Part shown: positions 23,211 to 34,695 of the stretch, piece after piece
How the letters are laid out: each line of letters starts with the position of its first letter
Numbering within the stretch: the stretch's first letter is position 1
Origin: Bimuria novae-zelandiae CBS 107.79
Lineage: Eukaryota; Ascomycota; Dothideomycetes; Pleosporales; Didymosphaeriaceae
Direction: 5' to 3'
Assembly: GCA_010015655.1 (NCBI GenBank)
Contig: ML976810.1
Location: 7,363 to 67,280, forward strand
Length of the DNA: 59,918 nt
Made by a program: the position numbers and the translations under genes
The notes under the pieces: model-generated
Database searches by the model: none
Told to the model about the DNA's origin: nothing
Seen by the model: the letters and a program-made list of their open reading frames with translations, nothing else

Positions 23211-26200
23211 ACAGCAACGAAGCGACTCTTATAGCTACTAACCTATAGAAGGAATCCAATTTAACAACTTAGAGAAAGGAACAAGGAAGTCCAACGGCTT
23301 TCGTAAGCCTAACTAAAAGCGCATCTTAGATAGAACCTAACATAAGGGGACCGAGACACGCAAATGCTTTATATGTAACAAACTAGGTTACATCGCCAGG
23401 AATCACAGGTTTAATAACAAGGTTATTAGATAGCTGAACGTACTTACCGTCGATGACACAGAAGTAACCGACGAAGAATGGCAGGTAATACCCTCTATTA
23501 AGTAATCCAATATCCTAAACAAGGACTTAGAGCGATTAGACTTGCCTAACTTATAACTCTACGAGGATGCATACAAAGGTTTAAATAAGAAAGAGATAGA
23601 GCTAATGCCTCGATCTCCTACTCCTTACCCTAGCTAGAACAAGCCAGTTGCTAGTAAGACGACGAATGTTTTCGACTTCTTGGAAAAACACTAACCTCGA
23701 GAAGGAAACTTCGGTTTTATAGCAGTAGAACGACAAGACCTAGACTACGAAGCCGCATTCTATCATGCTTACCAACCTGACTTGGTTAGTAAGACAGCAC
23801 GAGAATGGGCAGACGCTCGCTATAAAAACGAAGACCCCAAGAAGAAATACCCAAACGAAAGCCCGAACTACGAACCACAGTACGACCTGGACCACCGTAA
23901 TCCTACGCATGAGACCATACGATAGACCCTCTATAGAGAAGACTAATGTACCATTCATTACCGAGCCAAGGAATATAGTTACTTTCCCTGAACGTACTGA
24001 CGATGCAAATGGGAGTGGTTTAACTACCTTATCACCCATTGTGACATTTACCTCTGGGACAAACGTGAAAAACGATACTTTCCACACTTTAACTAAGCGC
24101 TAAACTAAGTAATGTTGCTACTGATTAATGGAAAATGCGCATCTGACAAATGGCAAACATGCTTACACCCTAATTGTGAGGAACACAAAGAGCAAAAGGG
24201 AAAGCATAGGTTCAATTGTATACTAAAAGGGACTACGACCCTCAGGATTGAAACGGTAACAAAGGAAGAAGACAGTGAAGCTTTCCTAGAAAAGGGCTAG
24301 TAGTAGCCTTAGGAGAAGAAGAAGGAAGGACACCTTAATCCCACAAAGCCACCCACGGAAAAGATGTCTTTTTTAGACCTAGGCTCAGAAGGGAAGACGC
24401 CTTTAGAGAATTAAATGTTATAAATAGTTAGGCATTAATTAAGCTACTGGTATAGCTTAAAGAAACATAGATAAAAGCCATGCTGGACTTAGGAGCACAG
24501 GAAAGTTATGTGTTAAGAAAAGCACTTAATAGAGCAGGACTCTATAAGCGCAAAAAGGCCATACCCTATGCTATTTATGTCGCGAATGGACAACTGATAC
24601 CCGGCAAGGCAATGATTAAATACGAGGTCAAAACTACCCTCACGATCTATAGACACCAGGAATCGATTACCCTCGACATTATTAAGGAAGCCAATCACGA
24701 CGTAATCTTGGGACTACCCTGGTTAAGGAAGCACAATCCCACGATTAACTAGGAAAAAAAGAAGCTATTCTTTAAGCGCTATAACTGTGCATTGTAAGTA
24801 AAGCCTATGCATTAATAGAGCATGATGGTAGATAAGAGAGCTATCAACACTATAGTCTCGCGACAGACAGTCGAAAAACGGAAGAAACCCTTGGCAGACG
24901 CTGGCAGGAACCACCAGGTTACAGAGCGCAAGAAGATGGATGAAAGCACAAACCATGAAATTCTAGAATGCTACCGAGCATGGAATCATATGTTCACCGA
25001 GAGAGAAGGAAAAGCAAACCTTCCAGAACATCAGCCCTAGGATCTAGCAATAGACCTAGTAGAAGGGAAAACGCCACCCTTTAGACCACTATATGGCAAG
25101 ACTAGGAAAGAACTTCAACAAGAAAAAGAATTCATCGAGACAAATCTCGCGAAAGGATACATACGACTATTAAAGTCACTAGTAGCCAGCCCTTTTATGT
25201 TTATCATAAAGAAAGACGGCACACCACGACTATGTGTTAACTATTAGAAGATTAATAACATGACGATTAAAAATCGATACCTACTACTAAACATCTCAGA
25301 ATTAAGAGACTGACTATCAAGAGCCAAACGCTTTACACTAATAGACTTACGAGATGGATATTACTTTATAAGAATTAAGGAAGGTAACGAGTGGAAGATA
25401 GCGTTTAGGTTACGCTACGAACTATTTAAATACATAGTTATGCCTTTTAGACTTACTAACGCACCAGCGAACTTCTAAGCGCTAGTTAACTTTGTATTAC
25501 GTAATTATCTAGACATATTCGTCATCGCATACATGGACGATATACTTATTTACTCTAAGAACGACGAGGACCACGTCCCGCACGTATAAACAGTACTAAT
25601 AGCACTAGACAAGGCATATCTTAGGATTAAGCCAAAGAAGTGCAAATAGCACGTAACACGACTTAAATTCTTAGGACACGTTATTAGCATAGAAGGAATC
25701 AAAGTCGCACTCGACAAGATCGAATGCATTAAGAACTGGCCAATACTAAAGATGGCGAAGAACATCTAAGAATTCTTAGGATTCTGTGGATTTAATCGAT
25801 AATTTATTAAGGATTACGCAAAGATCACGATACTACTTATAAACTTTATAAGAAAAGACATACTATTCGCATGGACTGCAGAGTGTGGAATATCGTTCCA
25901 ACTCTTAAAGACCGCATGCATTATGCCACCAGTACTCATCCACTTCAGGGATGGAAAACCACTACGAATCGAAACAGACGTAAGTGACCTCGCGATAGGC
26001 GCCTGCGCGAAGCAAGAAAAAGATGGCAAATAGCACCCTATTGCATATTACTCATGCAAGTTCACCGACACGGAAGCACGATATAACGTACACGACAAAG
26101 AACTATACGTAATCGTTAAAACACTAAAGCACTGGAGAATCTACGCTCTTAGCTACTCTACGCTTAAGATCTTTATAGATTATAAGAACCTTACACGCTT

Positions 26201-27689
26201 CACGACCACGAAAGAACTTACACCAAGACAGGCAAGATGGTCGGAAACGCTTAGACAATACAAATTCAAGATCGTATATACACCTGGCAAAGAAAACGGA
26301 CGAGCAGACGCACTTAGCCAACGACACGACCTTACAGGAGACAAAGTAAAAACCTACTCCGCGATACTAAAATAAAAACCCGATGGTTCTTTAGAACCCA
26401 CGGCAGAACTTAATTAACTCCTTGTACTCACGCGAGAAGTACCCAAGGAACAATAGATAGAGGTTATACGACAATACCATGATGACCCAGTATACGGACA
26501 CCCAGGAATTAAGAAGATAATGGAACTTATCCAACGAAACTACACATTCCAAGGGATTAAAGAAGTAGTAATAACGTACATACGCAAGTGCGCAGACTGC
26601 CAAAAGAATAAACATGCCACTTATCTTAAGTACAGTAAGATGCAAATAATATAGATTTTAACAGCACCATAGGAAGACATCGCAATGGACTTTGTAACTA
26701 GACTACCCAAGTCAAAAGACACAGTAACAGGAATGAGCTACGACTCGATATTGGTAATTATATGCAGATTCACCAAATATGTGGAACTATTACTATGTTA
26801 AAAGACGACTACGGCCAAGGAACTCGCGTTTCTTATCCTAGATTAACTTATACGACACCATGGAATTCCAAAGACAATTATTAGCGATAGAGACAAGCTC
26901 TTCACATCAAACTACTGGACAACCCTTATGGCACTTATTAGAATAAAACGAAAGTTATTAACAGCCTATCACCCGCAAACGGACGGACAGACAGAACGTA
27001 CGAATCAAACGATTGAAACGTACCTACGCATCTACTACAATAACCAGAAGAATAACTAGATTTTATTATTACCTATAGCATAATTAGTATATAACAACAA
27101 GGTATCAGCAGCAACAGGATACACACTATTTTATACAAACCACGGAAGACACCCACATCTCTTTAATCAAGTATTTCCTACAACGATTAAAACGGAAGAA
27201 GCCATCAACATGGCAGAAAACATAAAGAAAATACACGAACAACTCCAAAGAAACCTCGAGAAAGCTCAACAGCAAAGCATTTCCTACACCAACAAGAAAC
27301 GAAAAACGGCACCTCAGCTAAAAAAGGGGGATAAAGCATACCTGCTTACGAAGAATCTTCGAACTCAAAAGAAGAAGCACAAGAAACTGGACCATGTCAA
27401 GGTCAGACCATTTTTCATTTCGAAACAAGTATCACCGGTCAACTACCAATTGGAACTACCGCCAGATGCCAAAATACATCCAGTATTCCACATAGACCGA
27501 CTAGAACCAGCAGACCCAGAAACACCAGTTAAGACAACCTTCTATCACCAGCCAGAGGAAGAAACCGAATTCGAAGTCGAGAAAATACTACAACATACAG
27601 ATCAGCCACGAACATATCTTATCAAATGGAAAGGATATCCACACAGCGAAAATACATGGGAACCCGAAGAACACTTACGGAACAGCTAA
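23210..27689 (+). pseudogene. Gypsy Pol remnant (protease, RT, RNase H, integrase, chromodomain)
   Basis: The protease trace at 24480-24752 begins MLDLGAQESYVLRKAL. Reverse transcriptase spans about 25150-25800, with an intact-looking active site [10 protein letters not shown] near 25530. RNase H starts near 25960 (TDVSDLAIGACAKQ). The integrase zinc region is near 26470-26610 (CADCQKNKH), with the catalytic core at 26680-27020 (AMDFVTRLPKS, IISDRDKLF, HPQTDGQTERTNQ). The final open frame 27210-27689 ends in a chromodomain: YLIKWKGYPHSENTWEPEEH. Chromodomains of such elements bind marked histone tails and steer integration to heterochromatin. Scattered TAG stops upstream break the polyprotein, but catalytic residues are better kept than in the other elements here. 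Confidence 0.92.
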
Positions 27690-27717
27690 GAAAGAATACA
27701 GCAATATTAGCACGCCA

Positions 27718-28278
27718 TTAAGCAGCTAAAGAAGACGAAGGCTTAGACCAGATCACGGACCAATCAATCACCTCCGCACCTAAGGCAGCCTCGGGATTGA
27801 CTAAAACCGCTGCTTGTGCAAGCTCCTCACGGGCCTCCAACGCTTCTAACTCGTCAATCGTGGACATGCCACGATTAAACAATTCTTGTTCCTTCTAACG
27901 TAACTTTTTACGCTGATCGCGCAACCGCGCCATCTTCTCTTGTGCCAGACGTGCACGAAGGAGAGCCGCATGAGCAAGCTCCTCTTCCACCCGAAGCTTC
28001 GCTTCCTCCTCGGCCTCTAACTTTTCTAACCTTTCCATCTCTGCATCTATCTTCGAGTAATCCGGCAAAGGAACCTCTTCCGGCTCGCACTTCTAATTAC
28101 CAAACCGAACGTAATTTGTGCACTTCGAGTGCAAAGATAACAACCAACACGGTAGCTACTTTTTTACATAATAGGTGCACGCGACCATCGCGAACACGCA
28201 GTCTCGCTTAAGGCGATTGGCTTGGGAATGACAGTATCGGGCGGATTGAGAAAATGGCTTTATGGGTTTAGAACTCAT
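27718..28278 (-). pseudogene. Antisense coiled-coil ORF between Gypsy pol and 3' LTR
   Basis: A 187-codon frame (561 bp) on the minus strand, from ATG at 28278 (MSSKPIKPFSQSARYCHS) to TAA at 27718-27720, ending 29 bp from the pol stop in tail-to-tail layout. Three in-frame stops, all TAG, interrupt it; each fits Gln, Arg or Trp codons changed by RIP. The first third has spaced cysteines (RYCHS, RDCVFA, ACTYY, LPCW, SKCTNY). The middle is a charged coiled coil (MERLEKLEAEEEAKLRVEEE). Similar cysteine-plus-coiled-coil hypothetical proteins seem familiar from fungal genomes, but I cannot name a family or function. The forward-strand open frame 27942-28211 is its shadow. Confidence 0.75.
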
Positions 28279-28308
28279 GAGGACATTGAGCTCGGAGAGG
28301 GGAGCTGA

Positions 28309-28740
28309 TGTTAGGATCCAACATGTTACACAGGTAGGGCAACGGCAGTTAAGAACCACCGACGTCTTGGCACACCCGGGCCAAGCGATTACGTGACACA
28401 AGTCACGAGTCCCAGAATTATCGGAAGTCCCAATCGTATCTTGGCATATAGGATTCTGGGACTTATGGGACACATGGGACATTTGGGATTCTTGGGACTC
28501 AGCATAGTATATAGGAACGCGAGGATGAACTCTCATACTCGTGTTCAACCTGTTTATTAATCTATCGTTTGGATTTGACTCAGGCTCTAGTCGATTCGAT
28601 TGTGACTCCTACACTCTCTCGATACTAACAACCCCATTAACTAGCTTAAGCAGTCAATACCCCTTCCTTGCCTAACAAGTACTCTTGCCCGAGAACCAAC
28701 CCTAACTACTTACGGACTAGCTACCCGTAGGGATTTAACA
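28309..28740 (+). repeat. Gypsy 3' LTR
   Basis: 432 bp starting TGTTAGGATCCAACATG, preceded by the purine-rich GAGAGGGGAGCTGA. It ends GGATTTAACA, then the target duplication GCTTA. Confidence 0.95.
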
Positions 28741-28907
28741 GCTTAATACTGCTTAACGTACCGCCTCGATCCTACTTTAGTCCGACTCGCACCGAGCCCA
28801 TGTATACCTTCGTAGCACCCACGTTTATAGATAGAATATACTAATAGTAATATACAAGACATTTGTTACTATTATCACCTGTATAATTATATAAAGGCCT
28901 ACTAACA
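28741..28907 (+). repeat. Copia-3 5' LTR, right part
   Basis: Continues the 5' LTR after Gypsy. It starts GCTTA (right copy of the Gypsy duplication) and ends ACTAACA. It aligns with 34529-34695 with transition differences. Confidence 0.88.
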
Positions 28908-31900
28908 CTAATTAGTAATTGCATGGCAGTTATAGATAGTTAGGTTAGAAGAGATAGATCCTGTAGCCCCGCGCGTTCCCTAGTTATCTATATTAGCGAT
29001 AGAGTTATCTATGCTAAGTTCACTGTTAGCTATATTAGGCGTCTTATCTAGCTTAAGACTAATTATTCTAGCTATATTAGAGCGTTCTAAGACGCAGTCT
29101 ATACACGCACTAACCCTTATTTAGTTACGCTTAACTCGTGTATAATCTAAGACTACTAACAAGTCCCTAGCGAACATAGCTAGCACGATACGCGTTAATA
29201 ATAATAAATAGTAAAAGAAATAGCTAGTAGTAATAGAGGCTACACGCTTATATAAGAGGAGTTACTAGGAACTACTAATCTAAAGGTAAGAGAGTAGCGT
29301 TACATTAATTTAAAGATTTAGGACGATAAGATCGTAGCCCTAAACAACGAGGTAGACGTAACTATAGCAACAACGTATATTACGCGTGCGATTGCGGACT
29401 ACACAGATTAGCCTATAGTAAATATAGAGCTCTTTAGTAAGTTCTATTAGGACTTTAAAGAATAGAATAAAGCCATGTTCCGGCGTGCGCATATGGTATA
29501 CACTAAGGAACTAAAGTAGATTTTTCGCTTTAAGGGCGTGTACACCAGTCGTGTTAATATATTACTAAGCGAAGCCGTGGCTAAATTACTGCGCATAGAG
29601 GATTGCCTAAAATAGCTAGATAATTAGTTCTAACCTACTACCTTTAACAAGCGGTTAGCCGCGTATATGCTATAAGAGTGGATAATACTAAAATAATACA
29701 CTATAGGATTAGTATAACCCACGAACGTGAGAATAGCAGGTTAAACCTAGAGCTAAACCTCTATAAGGGCAGGAGACTAGGACGTAGAGGATTAAAGAAC
29801 CTACGCTTAAGATAAGACACGCATTTAGAATTAAGCTAGTTAATAATTAGATTAAGGATAATAACTTACAGAACTACTTATAGAAATAATTAAATAGACA
29901 CTACAGGCGGACTAGCGATAGCAAAGTTAATAACCTCCTTTTTTATATAATAACTTTAATAGATTCCGCGAATACACACTAGCATACCCACAACGTTTAA
30001 AAGGACAAAGCGTCCCTCTAATTATGCCCTTAGGTGATATAGACCCGTATAGGGCAATTTCCCCAATCGAGTTTAGCAACGAGAAACTGGATCTAAAGAT
30101 AATTAATGTCTTTACTAAGATATGGGACCGTGAGAAGAAGTACATAAGAAAGCCATATAACCTCCTAGATAATAAGCTAAAGATTTTTTATAGTATCTGC
30201 TATTACGCAGACATCTAACTAAATTAATTCTATATAGTCTTTTCGTGGATCCTGGAAGGCCGTGCATAGGAGTATTACCTCTACTTTATTAATTAGCGGA
30301 TGGACACATTCCTGACTGTGTACATAAAGCTAAAGAACCACTTCGATATAAATATTAATTATAGCTACTACTACGCGGACTAGATAACGATATCTTTTAT
30401 TAAAGTCCGCAAGGAGAACCCTAATAAGACACCTTATAAGGTCCTTAACATTATGCTAGACAAGCTCTAGTTATGTTAGAGGGCTCTTGGCTAGTAGTAC
30501 ATGGGAGAATATGCGCTCTAGATAACTATGATTATAGCATGCTAGGGCGTTAAAGAGTTTGCGATGGCGCTTTATAGGCCGTCCCTAGAGTGTAAGGTCC
30601 TGTTTAGAGATCTATAATCTTTGATCGAAAACTCGCTTGCTATAACTACCTCTGTCAACTTTATTAGGACAGACTATAATAACTAGTACTACTTGGACCG
30701 TTAATATACTATTAATAGCTCTGGAAGAACGCGAGAGGATTATAACTTATAGAGTATATAAGGCAAGTTTGTTAGCAGACGTAACTAACTTTAGTAGCGT
30801 TTTAAAGACAACCTGCGGACTAACACACGAAGTGATAAGAAGTACTATATTTATAGTAAGACAGGCTGTTAGTCTACGAACCATACGCTTAAGAAAAGAA
30901 GGCAATCTAAAGTATAGTATATTACACACTACAATATTATAGGCAAGTAGATAAAATTTACAACATTTCTTGTTACGTACGAAGGGGAAGAAGTTAATTA
31001 GTTTTTTAAAAAGGAGCAAGAGAAAAAGGAAGAGGAAGAGAACTAGAGACTAGTAGTTAAGTACCTTATAGATTAGGCTTTTATGCACCAGGTAACTAGA
31101 GATAACGTCTATAGGTATAAGGAACCTACAACGCTAGTAACGTAGTTTCTTATTAAGGACCGCTACTTACGAGTTACGTACTAAGGCATCCTCCCTAACA
31201 CTAGTGCCTCTAACGTATTAATAGCTAGAAAGGAGCAATTTTAGGCGCTCCAAACTAAGGATCCTATAGTAACTTTAGACACGTCTACTGCTGAAAACGC
31301 ATTAGTTTAATTTAGTAAAGAAAGTATTACTATATTAATTAGAACCACGCACGTGCGTATAGAGATTAGAAAAATTAAATTTAAGGTCTTAGACATACTA
31401 ACCCTATTCTTCCTCTATTTAAAAGACATGGATTAGTTGCACGTATACTTTAATAATACTATAAATTAGCTAGTATAAGGGAAAGCAACCTTCCTAGTAA
31501 TTCGTAAATAGGGATATTTGTGGTTCTACCTAAGCAAGGCAGAGCACGCGCGGGTATTCCTTATAAAAACTAAACTCTAACGTCTATATTAGAGGTTTGG
31601 GCACCTAACTATTAAATGGCTAATATAACTGCTTAAACATGCAGGGCATAACGACGTAGATAAATAGCTACTTTACGAGATCTAAAAGTTATACCACTAC
31701 TACTAAGCACACGATTAAGCGCCACGACGATTTAAATTCTAGCTAAAAAATAATTAGGAATTTAACTTTAAAATTTTCGTAGATATAATATACCTAAGTG
31801 GGAAGCCAGTGCTTTACGTGATTAATTTAGCTACGACCTTTAATAGCGCTCGATTTCTACAATCTATAAGTGCGAAAGACACCTAGGAGGCAATCCGTTT

Positions 31901-34494
31901 ACTATAGATTAATACGTACTAAGGGCCGCTAGACATTATATTGCGGAGTAAAAGGCTAACCTTCTGCTCTTGTTAGAGTAGAATATTCTTAACCGTCACA
32001 CACCCCCCCAGATCGTAGCGTAGCGAAGAGATAGAAGCTTTTTAAGGTTTCTTATACATATTGGCCGTAGCGTAATATACCCTATATATTCTGCTCTAGT
32101 CTCTCCCGCTTGCCCTCTACGTCTGTGGCCCTTCTTATAACTAACTCTTTAGCCATCTGGCACTATAGCCATCTAGCGCTAGTATTTATATTACTAGTCT
32201 AGTGCTTTCTGACGTAGTGCTCTTTAGTATAGTGTATTCTTAGCTATTTGTGTAGTGTACACGTGCTCGCTTATAGTATCCTACCTAAGTAGGAATCCGT
32301 CACTTAAGTGCTTACGCAGGCTTTAGCGATTCCGGGCTTATAACTATTAGGGGAAGAGGGTAATAGCACATGAAAGGAATTAAGGAATACACTAATTATA
32401 TTTATGTGTGAGTGATAGCTAAGATATAGACTACTAAGCCATCTAGGCAATAGTAAGGAGTGTAGGCAGCCATTCTACTAGTGCGGACTAGTATAGGCAG
32501 TAGCAGACTAGTGCAGGCTACTATCGATTATAGAAAATAGATTACGCTATAAACCGTGACACATTATTACCCACGACGCAGGTACTAACTTCGTATCTAT
32601 TAAGTTTAGATCTAAGGTAAAGATTATAGGAATTACTTATAAATAGGTGCTAGTAAAGGCTTACTAGTCTATTAGTAAGGTAGAAAGGTACTATACATCT
32701 CTTAGACGCGCGTACGAGATTATAAGAATAGAGCTTAACTCTAGCACCAGCGACGTCGTAGTGCTATAGATAGTAGTTAAGGCCGTTAACAACACCGCTG
32801 GCCTAGACAGACTTATACTCACGCTGCTCGTCTTCGGCGCATACCCTCGGGTATCCATGGACTTATCACTATTACTATCGATAATACGTCGCGCTGAAGT
32901 AATCTAGAAAGCGATAAAGGCGCTACGGAGGGCCGTAATAGAACGTGCAATTAACGACCTTGTTAGCCATAAAGTGTTTAGTTTTAAGCTATTTAACCTA
33001 ATTATATATAATAGGTATTACATCTTTAAGTCGCGTATAGTTCGCGAAGTTAAAGGCAAGACTATAGTCCCGTATAAGAAATTACAACTTGTTATTTAAG
33101 GCTATAATAATAAGGGTAAACACGAAATCCTAACGCAGTCGCTAACTATCTAATAAGCTAATTAGCGCTTAATACTGGCCCTAGCACCCGCATTGCTCAC
33201 TAAAAACATGTCTATAAAACTACGCGATATCACACAGGCATACCCACAGGTATAAACTAAGCTATTCTGCACGATTTTGGCGCACCTGCCTAAGGAGCTT
33301 ATAATAAAGTATCCTAAGGGTACGATTATTCGCGTGATCAAGCCACTATATAGAATTACAAAGGCAGGAGTTTACTAGTTCGCTACGTACTAAGGACACC
33401 ACTATAAAGAGCTCGACATGGCTATATTTATGTATAATCCATGCCTCTTAATCACGAACGGAGAACTAGAAACGTTTGGTATAGTAGGTTTATAAATAAA
33501 TAATACGCTCGTAATTATAATACCTATATTCTCTAGCGTAAAGGACGCCGCGCTCTAAAAAGCCAACTTTTAAGCCAAGCTAAAGGAGAGACTATCTAAA
33601 GAGGTATAACTAGAGTTTAATAAATATACCCTTACGTTGCGTAGAGACGCTATTTAACTAACGTAGAAAGGGTAAGGAGCTAAGATTAATACTATTAATT
33701 TAAAGGTAGTAGACTAAGTATAAAGGTATATAGAGCAGCGCGCGCGCGGCGCGTATATTACTTTTATTTACTAATCTAAAGTATCTTTTAACCTTTTTAT
33801 AGCTACGCAAATATAGTAACCTGCGGACACGGACTATAAAAAACTTAATTACTAACTAAAGTAATAAGCTAAGAACTTATAGCGAGGATTATAGTACATT
33901 CCCCTTAACCTCGCTATAGCTAAATTAATAGAATTTACAAACAGTTCTTTTATAAATAACCAAGACCTTAGCTTATAGCTAGGGTACCTACTTGTCCTTA
34001 TTAATAAGTCTAGTAGACAAGATAATACGTTTAATATACGTGGCAACGTAATTTATTAGAGTTTAACTAAATATAAGCGCGTTACTAGAAGTGTCTTAGT
34101 ATTAGAGACATATAGCATAGTTAGCGGCGTCGACATCGCTATCGCTATCTTAATAACACTTAAGATAATTACAGAACGCCTAGGTCTATCGTCGATCCTA
34201 CTTGTTATATGTATAGACTTATACTCACTATATAAGTGCCTCGTCAAACTTGGCACCACGAATGAGAAGCGCCTAATAATTAACATTATAGTACTCTGCC
34301 AGTCGTACGAGCGCCGTGAGATTGCGGAGATCTAATAGATTAATAGTAAAGATAACCCTGCGAACGCACTCACAAAAGCCACGCTAAATTACGTACTTAA
34401 ATAATTTATTAATAGTAATATGCTATTAATACAAGTAGAGAAATCTGTGTAGCGACCTATAAAATAGTGTGCTACGATAACAAAAGGTTGCCAG
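28908..34494 (+). pseudogene. Copia-3 Gag-Pol remnant
   Basis: Heavily mutated plus-strand coding region. A Gag zinc knuckle near 30838-30890 reads KYYIYSKTGC-ST, where fungal Copia Gag proteins have KCFVCGKPGCWST; both knuckle Cys have become Tyr or Ser. The late pol region near 33420-33520 gives MAIFMYNPCLLITN and GIVGL-INNTLVI (family form TDDTL). RNase H near 34040-34390 includes VDIAIAI, KCLVKLGTTNEKRL and NSKDNPANALTKATL, a common Copia RNase H end. The integrase and RT between are present only as broken frames. No clear primer-binding match was recognised after 28907. Confidence 0.82.
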
Positions 34495-34695
34495 TGTTAG
34501 TATACACATATTAACATCGCCTAAGGCTGCTTAATGCTGCCCAACGTACCGCCTTAATCCTACTTTGGTCCGACTCGCACCGAGCCCATGTATACCTTCG
34601 TAGCACCCACGTTTATAGATAGAATATACTAATAGTAATATACAAGACATTCGTTACTATTATTACCTGTACGATCGTACAAAGGCCTATTAATA
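34495..34695 (+). repeat. Copia-3 3' LTR
   Basis: 201 bp starting TGTTAGTATACAC, preceded by a purine-rich AAAAGGTTGCCAG. It ends CTATTAATA, the RIP-changed form of CTACTAACA seen at the 5' LTR. Confidence 0.9.

Larger units (their letters stand above)
22043..28740 (+). mobile_element. Gypsy chromodomain (chromovirus) LTR retrotransposon
   Basis: A 6698-bp element with two 432-bp LTRs and a 5-bp duplication ACTTA/GCTTA (22038-22042, 28741-28745). Plus-strand order is Gag with knuckle, protease, RT, RNase H, integrase and chromodomain, the Ty3/Gypsy order. A reverse-oriented small ORF lies between pol and the 3' LTR. The LTRs differ at roughly 20-25 positions by my alignment, all transitions, so RIP rather than ordinary divergence explains most change. 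No canonical TGG primer-binding site was seen after the 5' LTR (next bases TCTTGAACACCC). Confidence 0.95.
22004..34695 (+). mobile_element. Copia-3 LTR retrotransposon (holds Gypsy in its 5' LTR)
   Basis: Outer Copia element with 201-bp LTRs. The 5' LTR is split: 22004-22042, then the Gypsy insert, then 28741-28907 (after a duplicated GCTTA). The 3' LTR is 34495-34695. Flanking 5-bp duplication: AAGGC (21999-22003) and AAGGT (34696-34700), differing by one transition. The LTR ends form the inverted pair TGTTAGT...ACTAACA, seen complete at 34495 and 28901-28907. The internal part carries Gag with zinc knuckle, pol and RNase H on the plus strand. It lies in the helicase gene between 22003 and 34696. 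Confidence 0.92.

Noticed and set aside
23740..24103. Overlapping open frames on both strands within Gypsy
   Set aside because: They lie between Gag and protease, in frames other than the pol trace; no independent domain was seen.
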